From positions 1-14,793 of the forward strand of contig JAJIYR010000123.1 of the NCBI GenBank assembly GCA_020881085.1: a stretch of DNA of 14,793 nt. The letters are read 5' to 3'. The number at the start of each line of letters is the position of its first letter. The first letter of the stretch is position 1. The translations under genes and the position numbers were made by a program. The notes beneath the pieces are model-generated. The model worked only from the letters and a program-made list of their open reading frames with translations. It made no database searches and was not told the origin of the DNA. The DNA comes from Rickettsia endosymbiont of Bryobia graminum (lineage in GTDB: Bacteria > Pseudomonadota > Alphaproteobacteria > Rickettsiales > Rickettsiaceae). Below are positions 8,037-14,641 of this stretch, one piece after another.

Positions 8037-8484
8037 ATGTTTTTGATGCTCTTCTTATTTTCTTAAAAAAATTTTTCATTAATTTTTCAGCACAATCTGA
8101 TAATATATCGCTATATATTTCAGGACGATGAAAACAGGATTTACTACTAAAAAAACTCTCCCCATGCTCAACCCCACCTTGTTTAGGATCGCTTGCTGCA
8201 TAAAATAATCTTGATATTCTAGAAAATGATATTGCAGCAGCACACATCATGCATGGTTCTAAAGTAACATATATATCATGATTTTGTAAATTTTTTTGTG
8301 ACAAAATTTCAGATGCTTTATTTATTGCAACAATTTCAGCATGTAATAAAGAGTTGCTGCGCTGCTCAACCATATTATGACTTCTAACAATAATTTTATT
8401 AGCTGTTCTATCGACTATAACTACCCCTACAGGTATCTCGTCTTGATCATTAGCAATTTGCGCTTGTTTTAACGCTTCTTGCAT
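8032..8484 (-). CDS. tadA: tRNA-specific adenosine deaminase TadA
   Basis: TadA deaminates the wobble adenosine (A34) of tRNA-Arg(ACG) to inosine and is usually essential. From the ATG at 8484 the protein is 150 aa, the normal family length. The zinc and catalytic motif HAE is at 48-50 (Glu50 as proton shuttle) and PCMMC at 77-81. [10 protein letters not shown] (16-25) and [15 protein letters not shown] follow the family pattern. An upstream in-frame ATG at 8553 would add 23 residues without family counterpart and overlap fieF by 47 bp. The 8484 start places tadA 22 bp after the fieF stop and is preferred, although neither start has a good ribosome site. The gene is probably translated from a shared fieF-tadA transcript. 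Confidence 0.93.
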   Translation of the reverse strand: MQEALKQAQIANDQDEIPVGVVIVDRTANKIIVRSHNMVEQRSNSLLHAEIVAINKASEILSQKNLQNHDIYVTLEPCMMCAAAISFSRISRLFYAASDPKQGGVEHGESFFSSKSCFHRPEIYSDILSDCAEKLMKNFFKKIRRASKTS

Positions 8485-8506
8485 AAAAAAATTATTGAAA
8501 TCTGAT

Positions 8507-9433
8507 TTAACCCCGGATATTTTCACGATAATTAACCTTCTCTTCATATCCATAAGGATCTAAGTGAATAATTATTTCTCCTCCTGGAAATTTTGACAAT
8601 AAAGCATTACTAATTTGATCACTAATATAATGGGAAGTATATAAAGACATTCCGCCATCCATTTCAATATGACATTGAATAAACGGCTTATCTGCAGCAT
8701 ATCTAGTTTTCATTTCATGAACTCCTTTTACTTCTTTAAACTTACCTATTATATTAAGAATTGCTCTTCTATCCGCTTCTGAAAATTCTTGATCAACAAG
8801 GTTTCTAAAAGCTTTTCTAAATAATCCATAAGAAGCATAAATTATATATAGTGAAATAGCAATTCCAGATAACCCATCTACAAACCAAAACTTAGTGCTT
8901 AAATTTATAGAAATAACTATAGAGAAATTTGTTATTAAATCAGTAAAGTAATGCAGCTTGTCTACTTTAGTAATTTCTGCTCCAGTTTTTTTTATCACGT
9001 AAGTTTGGTATAAAAGTAAGATAATAGTCAGAATAATACATATATACATTACCCGAATACCATAATCTAAATTAGTGGGAACAGATTTTTCTAATAAAGA
9101 TCTAACAGAAGAAATACAAGTTAGTACACCAGAAATACAAAAAAATATTGCTTGAGAAAAAATTGTTAAATCCTGAATTTTTTCATGTCCAAACCTATGA
9201 TGATAATCTGGTGGTTTTAGGGCAAAACTAAGGGCTATCAAATTAATAAAAGAAGATGAAAGGTCTAGCATCGAATCAATTACAGATGCTAAAATTGATT
9301 GAGATTGAGTAAAAAACCAAGCATAAGATTTAATAACTAGAATTATTACAGCTACGCTACATGCTGCATAAGAAGCAGATTTAATTAAAACTTGACGCTC
9401 TATGGTCATATATATGTTTTCAATTTGTTTCAA
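8507..9433 (-). CDS. fieF: Cation diffusion facilitator, FieF/YiiP-type Zn2+/Fe2+ exporter
   Basis: This 308-aa inner-membrane antiporter exchanges divalent metal for protons. Six membrane segments are visible in residues 17-205. Metal-site residues align one-to-one with E. coli FieF: site A is Asp53, Asp57, His161 and Asp165 (E. coli Asp45, Asp49, His153, Asp157). Site B is Asp76, His79 and His83 in PDYHHRFGH. The cytoplasmic dimer domain keeps His239, His255, His268, His290 and Asp292. The E. coli protein is called an Fe/Zn exporter; the DDHD site A favours Zn or Cd, so the substrate is inferred. The start at 9433 gives MKQIENIYM; a second ATG eight codons in is possible. tadA follows 22 bp downstream. 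Confidence 0.93.
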   Translation of the reverse strand: MKQIENIYMTIERQVLIKSASYAACSVAVIILVIKSYAWFFTQSQSILASVIDSMLDLSSSFINLIALSFALKPPDYHHRFGHEKIQDLTIFSQAIFFCISGVLTCISSVRSLLEKSVPTNLDYGIRVMYICIILTIILLLYQTYVIKKTGAEITKVDKLHYFTDLITNFSIVISINLSTKFWFVDGLSGIAISLYIIYASYGLFRKAFRNLVDQEFSEADRRAILNIIGKFKEVKGVHEMKTRYAADKPFIQCHIEMDGGMSLYTSHYISDQISNALLSKFPGGEIIIHLDPYGYEEKVNYRENIRG

Positions 9434-9630
9434 ATTATATAATAGGTAATAGATAAATTTATAACTAACTACCCACTACTCCACTATATTATAACTTTTA
9501 GCTCTGTCAAACTTTACTATTATTACTTGACTAATATACAATAATACAACTAATATTAGAAATATTAATTTAATTAATTAACTTTTTAATACTAAAATAT
9601 CCACATTTTTATAGATTCTTTATAAAAATT

Positions 9631-9664
9631 CCAAATTACTATTCCAAATTACTATTCCAAATTA
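9631..9664. repeat. 13-bp tandem repeat, 2.6 copies
   Basis: CCAAATTACTATT occurs exactly at 9631-9643 and 9644-9656, followed by a partial third copy CCAAATTA at 9657-9664. It sits just upstream of the proposed 17 kDa promoter. It could be a slippage product or a repeated protein-binding site. Confidence 0.8.
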
Positions 9665-9674
9665 TAAGTTTATT

Positions 9675-9703
9675 ATGTCAAAGGATATAAATACTGGTAT
9701 AAT
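9675..9703 (+). promoter_or_regulatory. Candidate sigma-70 promoter of the 17 kDa lipoprotein gene
   Basis: ATGTCA (9675-9680, four of six matches to TTGACA) and a perfect TATAAT (9698-9703) are separated by 17 bp. Transcription would start near 9710 and give a leader of only about 20 nt before the ATG at 9733. This is a sequence-only prediction in very AT-rich DNA. Confidence 0.45.
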
Positions 9704-9732
9704 TATAATTTATAAAAAAATATATGGTTATT

Positions 9733-10206
9733 ATGAAATCAATAGCTAAACTTACAATTATTATTTTAGCATCAACAATGCTTCAATCATGTTCTAGTGA
9801 TATGAATAAGCAAGGCGCCGGCACTTTTCTCGGCGGAGCTACAGGAGCCATAATAGGCGCTCAATTTGGTAAAGGTGAAGGACGTATAGTAGGAGCAGGC
9901 CTAGGAGCTGTTGCAGGAGCTCTTATTGGCGGACAAATTGGTAAACAACTAGATGAAAATGATAAAAGATTAATGCAGCAAACCTCTCAGAGAGCATTAG
10001 AAAGCAGCGCCAGTGGCCATTCTGTAGAATGGCGCAATCCTGATTCTGGCCACCATGGTTATGTCACACCAACTAATACCTATAAAAGCAACTCTGGAGA
10101 ATATTGTCGTGAATATACTCAAACTGTTAATATAGGTGGTCAACAAAAGCGAGCTTTTGGTAAGGCTTGCCGTAAACCAGATGGTCATTGGCAAATTATT
10201 AACTAA
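9733..10206 (+). CDS. Rickettsial 17 kDa surface antigen (outer-membrane lipoprotein)
   Basis: This is an orthologue of the 17 kDa genus-common antigen of Rickettsia, an outer-membrane lipoprotein. Starting at the ATG at 9733 gives 157 aa, close to the 159 aa of the Rickettsia protein, with lipobox LQSC placing the lipidated Cys at residue 20 as in Rickettsia. The in-frame ATG at 9724 would add three residues and is less likely. Residues 28-70 form a glycine zipper (repeated GxxxG in [26 protein letters not shown]), probably membrane-embedded. The C-terminal domain (97-157) starts [10 protein letters not shown], contains GYVTPTNTY, and has Cys125 and Cys146, plus the typical ending W-Q-I-I-N. 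It is followed by a long hairpin terminator. The molecular role of the family is unknown beyond surface exposure and antigenicity. Confidence 0.96.
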   Translation: MKSIAKLTIIILASTMLQSCSSDMNKQGAGTFLGGATGAIIGAQFGKGEGRIVGAGLGAVAGALIGGQIGKQLDENDKRLMQQTSQRALESSASGHSVEWRNPDSGHHGYVTPTNTYKSNSGEYCREYTQTVNIGGQQKRAFGKACRKPDGHWQIIN

Positions 10207-10212
10207 TAAGTT

Positions 10213-10288
10213 GTTTAATACCTAGGATTATAGGGTACATAACGACCTGATAAGGTTGTCATGTACCCTATAATCCTAGGTATTAAAC
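10213..10288 (+). terminator. Long hairpin: perfect 28-bp stem, likely terminator of the 17 kDa gene
   Basis: 10213-10240 and 10261-10288 are exact reverse complements. The 20-nt interior also pairs (10242-10248 with 10253-10259, one G-U) after a single mismatch, leaving a GATA loop. TCTTTTAT follows on the plus strand, as expected of intrinsic termination. The stem is far longer than a usual terminator and fully symmetric, so a mobile palindromic element is an alternative. Confidence 0.75.
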
Positions 10289-10353
10289 TCTTTTATAATA
10301 GATAATTATTAAAACTAAATGCCTTCATATAACCTTATATTAAACACTCCAAC

Positions 10354-11070
10354 ATGTCTATACCACCAGAAGAAAACTCTATATTAGTAAAATTTAATAA
10401 TGTCTCTAAAAGATTTGGAGCAAAATTACCATTAACTAATGTTAGTTTCACTCTCAGAAAAGGACAAGTTACTACATTAATTGGCCCAAATGGCGCAGGA
10501 AAAACAACAATTGCTAGACTAATATTAGGGTTAGATAAACCATTTTCAGGCAATATATTTATTAAACAAAACTTAAAAATTGGCTATGTACCACAAAAAT
10601 TAGATTTTTCTTCAAACTTACCAATGACTGCTAAAAAATTTCTGTGTTTATTAACTAAGAATAAATCCAATAATTATCCAGAACTATTTAATTTTGTTAA
10701 GTTAGAGAACTATGAAAACCAGGATATTTCTGAACTTTCTGGAGGGCAATTTCAAAAACTAATTTTAACTTCATCGTTGCTAGACAAACCAGACTTAATT
10801 GTTTTAGATGAACCAATACAATCATTGGACGTAGCAAGCCAGCAAGAATTTTATAAATTAATAAATAAAATAAAAAAAGAGTTAAATATAACTATTTTCA
10901 TGATTTCCCATGATTTATTTACAGTAATGAAAAATTCTGATCAAGTTATATGCTTAAATGGCCATATATGCTGTAGTGGAAAACCCAATGAACTAGATGG
11001 AAATCAAGAATTTTTAGATACGTTATCAGCTATAGGCTTCTATACACATCATCACGATCATAAGCACTAA
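10354..11070 (+). CDS. znuC: Metal ABC transporter ATP-binding protein, ZnuC-like
   Basis: This ATPase subunit would drive import of zinc (or manganese) with a ZnuB-type permease and ZnuA-type binding protein. The 238-aa protein carries a full ABC motif set: Walker A GPNGAGKT (44-51), Q-loop Gln81 in YVPQK, signature LSGGQ (128-132), Walker B LIVLDEP (148-154), D-loop SLD, and H-loop His186 in ISHD. The YVPQKL...LPMTA segment after the Q-loop and the His-rich end (THHHDHKH) favour the ZnuC group. No permease or binding-protein gene is adjacent, so partners must be encoded elsewhere. The gene follows the 17 kDa hairpin, with a possible TATAAT at 10294-10299, and no clear ribosome site precedes the ATG. 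Substrate assignment is inference. Confidence 0.88.
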   Translation: MSIPPEENSILVKFNNVSKRFGAKLPLTNVSFTLRKGQVTTLIGPNGAGKTTIARLILGLDKPFSGNIFIKQNLKIGYVPQKLDFSSNLPMTAKKFLCLLTKNKSNNYPELFNFVKLENYENQDISELSGGQFQKLILTSSLLDKPDLIVLDEPIQSLDVASQQEFYKLINKIKKELNITIFMISHDLFTVMKNSDQVICLNGHICCSGKPNELDGNQEFLDTLSAIGFYTHHHDHKH

Positions 11071-11103
11071 AAGAGCATTATCACAATTTTCAAAGAATGG
11101 GGC

Positions 11104-11143
11104 CCCGTACTATTCTAATATATGTATATTAGAATAGTACGGG
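11104..11143. terminator. Bidirectional hairpin between convergent znuC and virB2 copy 1
   Basis: 11104-11122 and 11125-11143 are exact 19-bp reverse complements (CCCGTACTATTC... and mirror) with a 2-nt centre, so the real loop is probably 4-6 nt. TTTATAT follows on the plus strand. A GGGGCCCC palindrome at 11099-11106 abuts the left arm. Its position, 33 bp after znuC and 7 bp after virB2 copy 1, fits a shared terminator. Confidence 0.75.
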
Positions 11144-11149
11144 TTTATA

Positions 11150-11506
11150 TTATGGTACAACGCTTGTACATTTATCACTAGTATCACTAGATATCATATT
11201 AACAATATCAGGAGCTTTAAATAATATTATAACACCTGCAACAATCACTAGAGCTACTTCCCATTTTAACTGACCTCTAAGAGTTTGAATCCCTAGAACA
11301 ACTACACCAATTATTGCTATACCACGGGCTGTATTACCACGAAATACTCGAATCATTTTACAAAATGTCTCACCTATAGGATCACTAACAGACGTAGCAA
11401 AAGCATCGTTTGCTGAAATAATTAGAGCAATCCCGCAAAACATAAAAAATAAACGCCATGCTAGGTTACTATCAAACTGCATTGAATCAATTTTAAGAAT
11501 ATTCAT
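11150..11506 (-). CDS. virB2: VirB2-type conjugative/T4SS pilin, copy 1
   Basis: VirB2 is the major pilin of type IV secretion systems, inserted in the inner membrane and assembled into the pilus or channel. The 118-aa precursor has an N-terminal signal (apolar core about 18-31) with likely cleavage after AFA at residue 37. The mature part contains two apolar segments (about 62-75 and 83-97) joined by the short polar loop RGQLKWE, the family layout. Cys49 and Cys113 could form a disulfide. The start is supported by GAGGT (11515-11511) five bases before the ATG. It is a near-duplicate of the gene at 11720-12070. No other vir genes are nearby, as expected for the scattered rickettsial vir system. 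The family call comes from architecture and the GIAIIGVVVLGIQTLRG segment. Confidence 0.85.
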   Translation of the reverse strand: MNILKIDSMQFDSNLAWRLFFMFCGIALIISANDAFATSVSDPIGETFCKMIRVFRGNTARGIAIIGVVVLGIQTLRGQLKWEVALVIVAGVIILFKAPDIVNMISSDTSDKCTSVVP

Positions 11507-11547
11507 TTTTACCTCTATTTAACTACTTAGATTATTTGAATGCAGAT

Positions 11548-11574
11548 TCTATACTGCAACTACTCACTATTCAA
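11548..11574 (-). promoter_or_regulatory. Candidate promoter of virB2 copy 1
   Basis: On the minus strand TTGAAT (11574-11569), a 15-bp spacer, then TATAGA (11553-11548) extended to TATAGAAT, 42 bp before the ATG. The same two elements, spacing and distance recur upstream of copy 2 while the spacer sequences differ, which supports function. A 15-bp spacer is short for sigma-70. Confidence 0.5.
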
Positions 11575-11681
11575 GAAGTTAATTAGATTTTTATTAATAT
11601 TGTTTGGAAATGTTCGTTTGAAATAAAAATATCATGTTATTTTAGTAAAAATAGACTTTGCTTTAGTAACAGAAGCTTCAT

Positions 11682-11708
11682 AGAGCAAGTAGTTAAACTA
11701 CTTGCTCT
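11682..11708. terminator. 13-bp hairpin downstream of virB2 copy 2
   Basis: 11682-11694 and 11696-11708 are exact reverse complements (AGAGCAAGTAGTT and mirror) with a single central base, so the working loop is larger. It begins 12 bp after the copy 2 stop. No strong U run follows on the minus strand, so termination is plausible but not certain. Confidence 0.55.
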
Positions 11709-11719
11709 GATTTAAGAGA

Positions 11720-12070
11720 CTAAGGAGTTGTACATTTATCACTAGTATCACTAGATATTATATTAACAATATCAGGAGCTTTAAATAATATTATAACACC
11801 TGCAACAATCACTAGAGCTACTTCCCATTTTAGCTGACCTCTAAGAGTTTGAATACCTAAAACAACTATACCAATTATTGCTATACCACGCGCTGTGTTA
11901 CCACGAAATACTGCAATCATCTCACAAAAAACTTCGCCTATAGGGTCACTAACAGACGTAGCAAAAGCATCGCTTGCTGAAATAATTAGAGCAGCGCTAC
12001 ATAGTATAAAAAATAAACGCCATACTAAGTTGCTATCAAACTGCATTGAATCAATTTTAAAAATATTCAT
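11720..12070 (-). CDS. virB2: VirB2-type conjugative/T4SS pilin, copy 2
   Basis: This 116-aa pilin precursor is about 90 percent identical to copy 1: 12 substitutions in the first 114 residues plus a shorter tail (TTP rather than TSVVP). Signal peptide, AFA cleavage site, two membrane segments and both cysteines (49, 113) are kept. In the mature part only five positions differ before the tail: T47V, K50E, R53A, V68I and M104I. The first three cluster ahead of the first membrane segment and remove positive charge. It has its own GAGGT ribosome site (12079-12075) and its own matching promoter. The copies are thus two independently expressed pilins rather than a gene and a relic. coxC lies upstream in the same orientation. 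Confidence 0.85.
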   Translation of the reverse strand: MNIFKIDSMQFDSNLVWRLFFILCSAALIISASDAFATSVSDPIGEVFCEMIAVFRGNTARGIAIIGIVVLGIQTLRGQLKWEVALVIVAGVIILFKAPDIVNIISSDTSDKCTTP

Positions 12071-12112
12071 TTTTACCTCATTAACCTTGTTAATTAATAA
12101 TGTTAAGTAAAT

Positions 12113-12139
12113 TCTATATTCTAAATGCTAAATATTCAA
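12113..12139 (-). promoter_or_regulatory. Candidate promoter of virB2 copy 2
   Basis: On the minus strand TTGAAT (12139-12134), 15 bp, then TATAGA (12118-12113) extended to TATAGAAT, 43 bp before the ATG. Same architecture as copy 1, with an unrelated spacer sequence. Confidence 0.5.
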
Positions 12140-12225
12140 AGCTGTTTATCGATATATTGCGTTAATTACTAATAACTACAGAATAGATGTGATATTCTAG
12201 TAACAATATAATTCATCCCCAATTT

Positions 12226-13080
12226 TTATCTCCCTAGAACATATACAAAAGTAAACAAAAATAACCATATTACATCTACAAAATGCCAATACCATGCCGC
12301 AAACTCAAACCCCAAATGACCATTACCTTTAGCAAAATCCCCTCTTTTAGCTCGAAAGTAACAAACTATTAAAAATATTGTCCCTATTATTACATGGGCG
12401 CCATGAAAACCAGTTGCTATAAAGAAGTTAGATGGGTATATTCCATCTTTAAAACTAAAGGCAGCATGATAATATTCGTAAGCCTGCATTACACTAAAAA
12501 AAACACCAAGTATTATAGTAAGACCTAAGGCTGTTATACAATCTTTAATATTGTTCTCTTCAATCGCATAATGTGCCCAAGTCACTGTTGTTCCAGATAA
12601 TAAAAGTATTAGGGTGTTAATGAATGGAATATCAAAAGGATCAAATGTTTTAATATTTTCAGGAGGCCATATACCTAACTCTACAACCCATACTCCATCC
12701 AACACCCCACTAGGAAAAAGACTTGATTTAAAAAATGAACCAAAGAATACTGCAAAGAAAGCTATCTCAGATAAGATAAAGAGTGCCATACCTATTCTTA
12801 GCCCTGCTCTTACTTTTTGAGTATGGAACTTCCCTACTAATCCTTCTTGAATTACTTCTTTCCACCATACATACAAACAAACAACTACTGAAATAATACC
12901 TGCTATAAAAGTATATTCACCAAATTTATAACTATGCATAAACATTATCCCTCCTATTGCTAAAAGCAATAGAGCAAACGATGTTAAGATAGGTAATGGG
13001 CTTGGGTCAACAATATGAAAAGGATGATTTTTTTTCTCTAAAAATGCAAAATTATTATTAGTAACAGACTCATTTAGCAT
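12226..13080 (-). CDS. coxC: Cytochrome c oxidase subunit III
   Basis: Subunit III of the aa3-type terminal oxidase, an integral membrane partner of the CoxA catalytic core that stabilises turnover and proton uptake. The 284-aa protein shows seven membrane segments (about 30-48, 56-72, 97-117, 151-167, 183-200, 216-240, 264-281). Family signatures are HPFHIVDPSPLP (19-30), HTQKVRAGLRIGM (86-98), Glu105 in SEIAFF (counterpart of the conserved membrane Glu of helix III), GFHGAHVIIGT (224-234) and WHFVDVIWLFLF (265-276). It stands apart from coxA/coxB here, a known situation in Rickettsia. TATAAT-containing CATTATAAT repeats at 13112-13120 and 13131-13139 lie in its upstream region. Confidence 0.97.
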   Translation of the reverse strand: MLNESVTNNNFAFLEKKNHPFHIVDPSPLPILTSFALLLLAIGGIMFMHSYKFGEYTFIAGIISVVVCLYVWWKEVIQEGLVGKFHTQKVRAGLRIGMALFILSEIAFFAVFFGSFFKSSLFPSGVLDGVWVVELGIWPPENIKTFDPFDIPFINTLILLLSGTTVTWAHYAIEENNIKDCITALGLTIILGVFFSVMQAYEYYHAAFSFKDGIYPSNFFIATGFHGAHVIIGTIFLIVCYFRAKRGDFAKGNGHLGFEFAAWYWHFVDVIWLFLFTFVYVLGR

Positions 13081-13251
13081 AAATAAAAACTCGTAAAAAA
13101 TTATAAATGTGCATTATAATGAAAAATACTCATTATAATTAGTCTTTCACTTAGGTTGTAATATTTATAGTCAATTCAGATAAATTAGAGTGCTGGAACG
13201 ACAGACTGAACACTTCTCATCAATTGACTAATACCTAGCGCTGAAATATTT

Positions 13252-13281
13252 TTGTGATATTATTGAAATGTATTTTATAAT
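13252..13281 (+). promoter_or_regulatory. Candidate promoter of ubiG
   Basis: TTGTGA (13252-13257, four of six) and a perfect TATAAT (13276-13281) at 18-bp spacing, with the ATG 13 nt after the -10 box. So short a distance implies a nearly leaderless transcript, so the true promoter may lie further upstream. Confidence 0.35.
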
Positions 13282-13293
13282 CAGTAAGCAATT

Positions 13294-14040
13294 ATGTCTA
13301 CAAAATCCTCCATTAATGAGGTAGAGTTAAGAAAATTCAATAAAATTTCTAACCAGTGGTGGAAAAAAAATGGTGAATTTAAAATCCTGCATCAAATAAA
13401 CCCTATTCGTATTTCTTATATTCTAGATAAGATTAAATATCATTTTACAGATAATGATAACAACTTAGAAATATTAGATGTAGGATGCGGTGGTGGATTA
13501 GTTACTTCTGGATTATCTCAACACACGCAAAATTTAAATAACTTTACTATTACTGGTATAGATGCTATTCAAAATAATATTGATATAGCTACTGAATATG
13601 CAAAACAACAAAACTTAATTATTAATTATTATAAGTCAACTACAGAAGAATTAATAGAATCCAGCAACAAAAAATATGATGTTGTATTATGTTTAGAAGT
13701 AATTGAACATGTAGATAATATTGAATATTTCATCGAAAATCTTTCTAATTTAGTTAAATCTAATGGAATAATTATAATCTCCACAATTAATCGCACCTCC
13801 AAAGCCTATATATTGGCTATTATTATGGCAGAATATATTTTAAAATGGGTAAGAAAAGGAACCCATGATTATAATAAATTTTTAAAACCATCAGAAATAA
13901 GTTCCATATTTAATAAAAATAATATTGAACTTAAAGAATTAAAGGGCTTGTCTTATAATCTCATAAATAATGATTGGCAATTAAGTGAGGACATAGAAAT
14001 AAACTATTTTGCTTATTTAACGCCAATAAATAAAGAATAA
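13294..14040 (+). CDS. ubiG: Ubiquinone biosynthesis O-methyltransferase UbiG
   Basis: UbiG carries out both O-methylations of ubiquinone synthesis, on the 2-polyprenyl-6-hydroxyphenol and demethylubiquinol intermediates, using S-adenosylmethionine. The 248-aa length is normal. The N-terminus has the family pattern FNKISNQWWKKNGEFKILHQINPIR (15-39). Class I methyltransferase motif I is LDVGCGGG (61-68), Asp90 ends strand 2, and EVIEHV (135-140) is the post-I motif. STINRT-KAYILAI (163-176) and GTHDYNKFLKPSE (189-201) are the membrane-associating region typical of UbiG. With coxC it supports a quinone-dependent aerobic respiratory chain. It is followed at about 200 bp by IS remains. Confidence 0.96.
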   Translation: MSTKSSINEVELRKFNKISNQWWKKNGEFKILHQINPIRISYILDKIKYHFTDNDNNLEILDVGCGGGLVTSGLSQHTQNLNNFTITGIDAIQNNIDIATEYAKQQNLIINYYKSTTEELIESSNKKYDVVLCLEVIEHVDNIEYFIENLSNLVKSNGIIIISTINRTSKAYILAIIMAEYILKWVRKGTHDYNKFLKPSEISSIFNKNNIELKELKGLSYNLINNDWQLSEDIEINYFAYLTPINKE

Positions 14041-14204
14041 CCAGAAACCATTTCGTCCCTTGTTATAAAATAGTTTAAACTACGCTTTATTATTCTCAAT
14101 TAAATATAATTATGAGTACATAATTCAAAAAGATAGTACAAGTCTGCCTTAAAATACCATTTTCCTTTAATTAATACCAATATGCATAATATTGGAGGTT
14201 AGTT

Positions 14205-14225
14205 ATGAAAAATACTGTGAGATGA
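14205..14225 (+). pseudogene. Six-codon ORF with strong ribosome site, possibly a gene start cut by IS insertion
   Basis: GGAGG at 14194-14198 is followed 6 nt later by ATG and five sense codons (MKNTVR), then TGA. A 7-bp hairpin (14177-14183 with 14189-14195) overlaps the GGAGG. The putative IS end begins about 13 bp further on. A strong ribosome site with almost no ORF suggests either the 5' remnant of an interrupted gene or a leader peptide with nothing left to control. Confidence 0.3.
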
Positions 14226-14250
14226 TATTATTACTCACTCATGTTACGCA

Positions 14251-14637
14251 CTAAGCTGTAATAGCATTCATATTATGTAATTCCTTAAAAGCAGATTGAT
14301 TAGCTTTTACCAATAACTTATACTTTATAGCAAAATGATTAAGCTTAGTTTTGATTTTCAGTTTCTCCAATTTCCAATAAGCCACGAGTTCTGAAGAAAT
14401 ATGGTTACTCTGTGAGCGAATAACCTTAGTTGGAGATTTAGCTAAACTAGCGTTTTGCTTCATTGAGTTATGGTATTCTTCGATTCGCCACCTTTTTTGG
14501 TAGAGTTCGTAGAAACGTGGCACTTCTAAGCTTAAATCATTAGTAATCAAGTATAATGTACCTTGCATACCGTTTTCGTTTGTGAAAACTTTTTTAAGTA
14601 GCTTGACTGAAAAATCAACCTCTTTTAGCCAAACTGT
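14251..14637 (-). pseudogene. DDE transposase, C-terminal fragment (IS4/IS701-like)
   Basis: The open frame extends from a TAA at 14640-14638 to TAG at 14253-14251. It starts TVWLKEVDFSVKLLKKVF upstream of the first ATG (14568) and continues QGTLYLITNDLSLEVPRFY, then YQKRWRIEEYHNSMKQNAS and KSPTKVIRSQSNH. The Y-x-K-RW-x-IEEYH block holds the last catalytic Glu of DDE transposases (the YREK-type region), and the downstream block is typical of the C-terminus. The first two catalytic Asp residues are missing, so this piece cannot be active. A translation beginning at the internal ATG (105 aa) would be only part of the surviving homology. Confidence 0.8.
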
Positions 14638-14641
14638 TTAA

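Larger units (their letters stand above)
9434..9732. other. 299-bp AT-rich divergent spacer, fieF/17 kDa antigen gene
   Basis: No gene is visible. The spacer holds a 13-bp tandem repeat at 9631-9664 and the proposed 17 kDa promoter at 9675-9703. A second possible promoter, TTGACT (9527-9532) with TAATAT (9551-9556) at 18-bp spacing, faces the same way and would give a leader of about 170 nt. The rest is low-complexity A/T. Confidence 0.5.

Noticed and set aside
8485..8553. N-terminal extension of TadA from the ATG at 8553
   Set aside because: The 23 extra residues have no counterpart in the family and would overlap fieF by 47 bp; the ATG at 8484 gives the standard length.
9997..10553. Small minus-strand open frames opposite the 17 kDa and znuC genes
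   Set aside because: Both lie antisense to well-identified genes and show no recognisable features.
12614..12820. 68-aa plus-strand open frame within coxC
   Set aside because: Antisense shadow of a conserved membrane protein gene.
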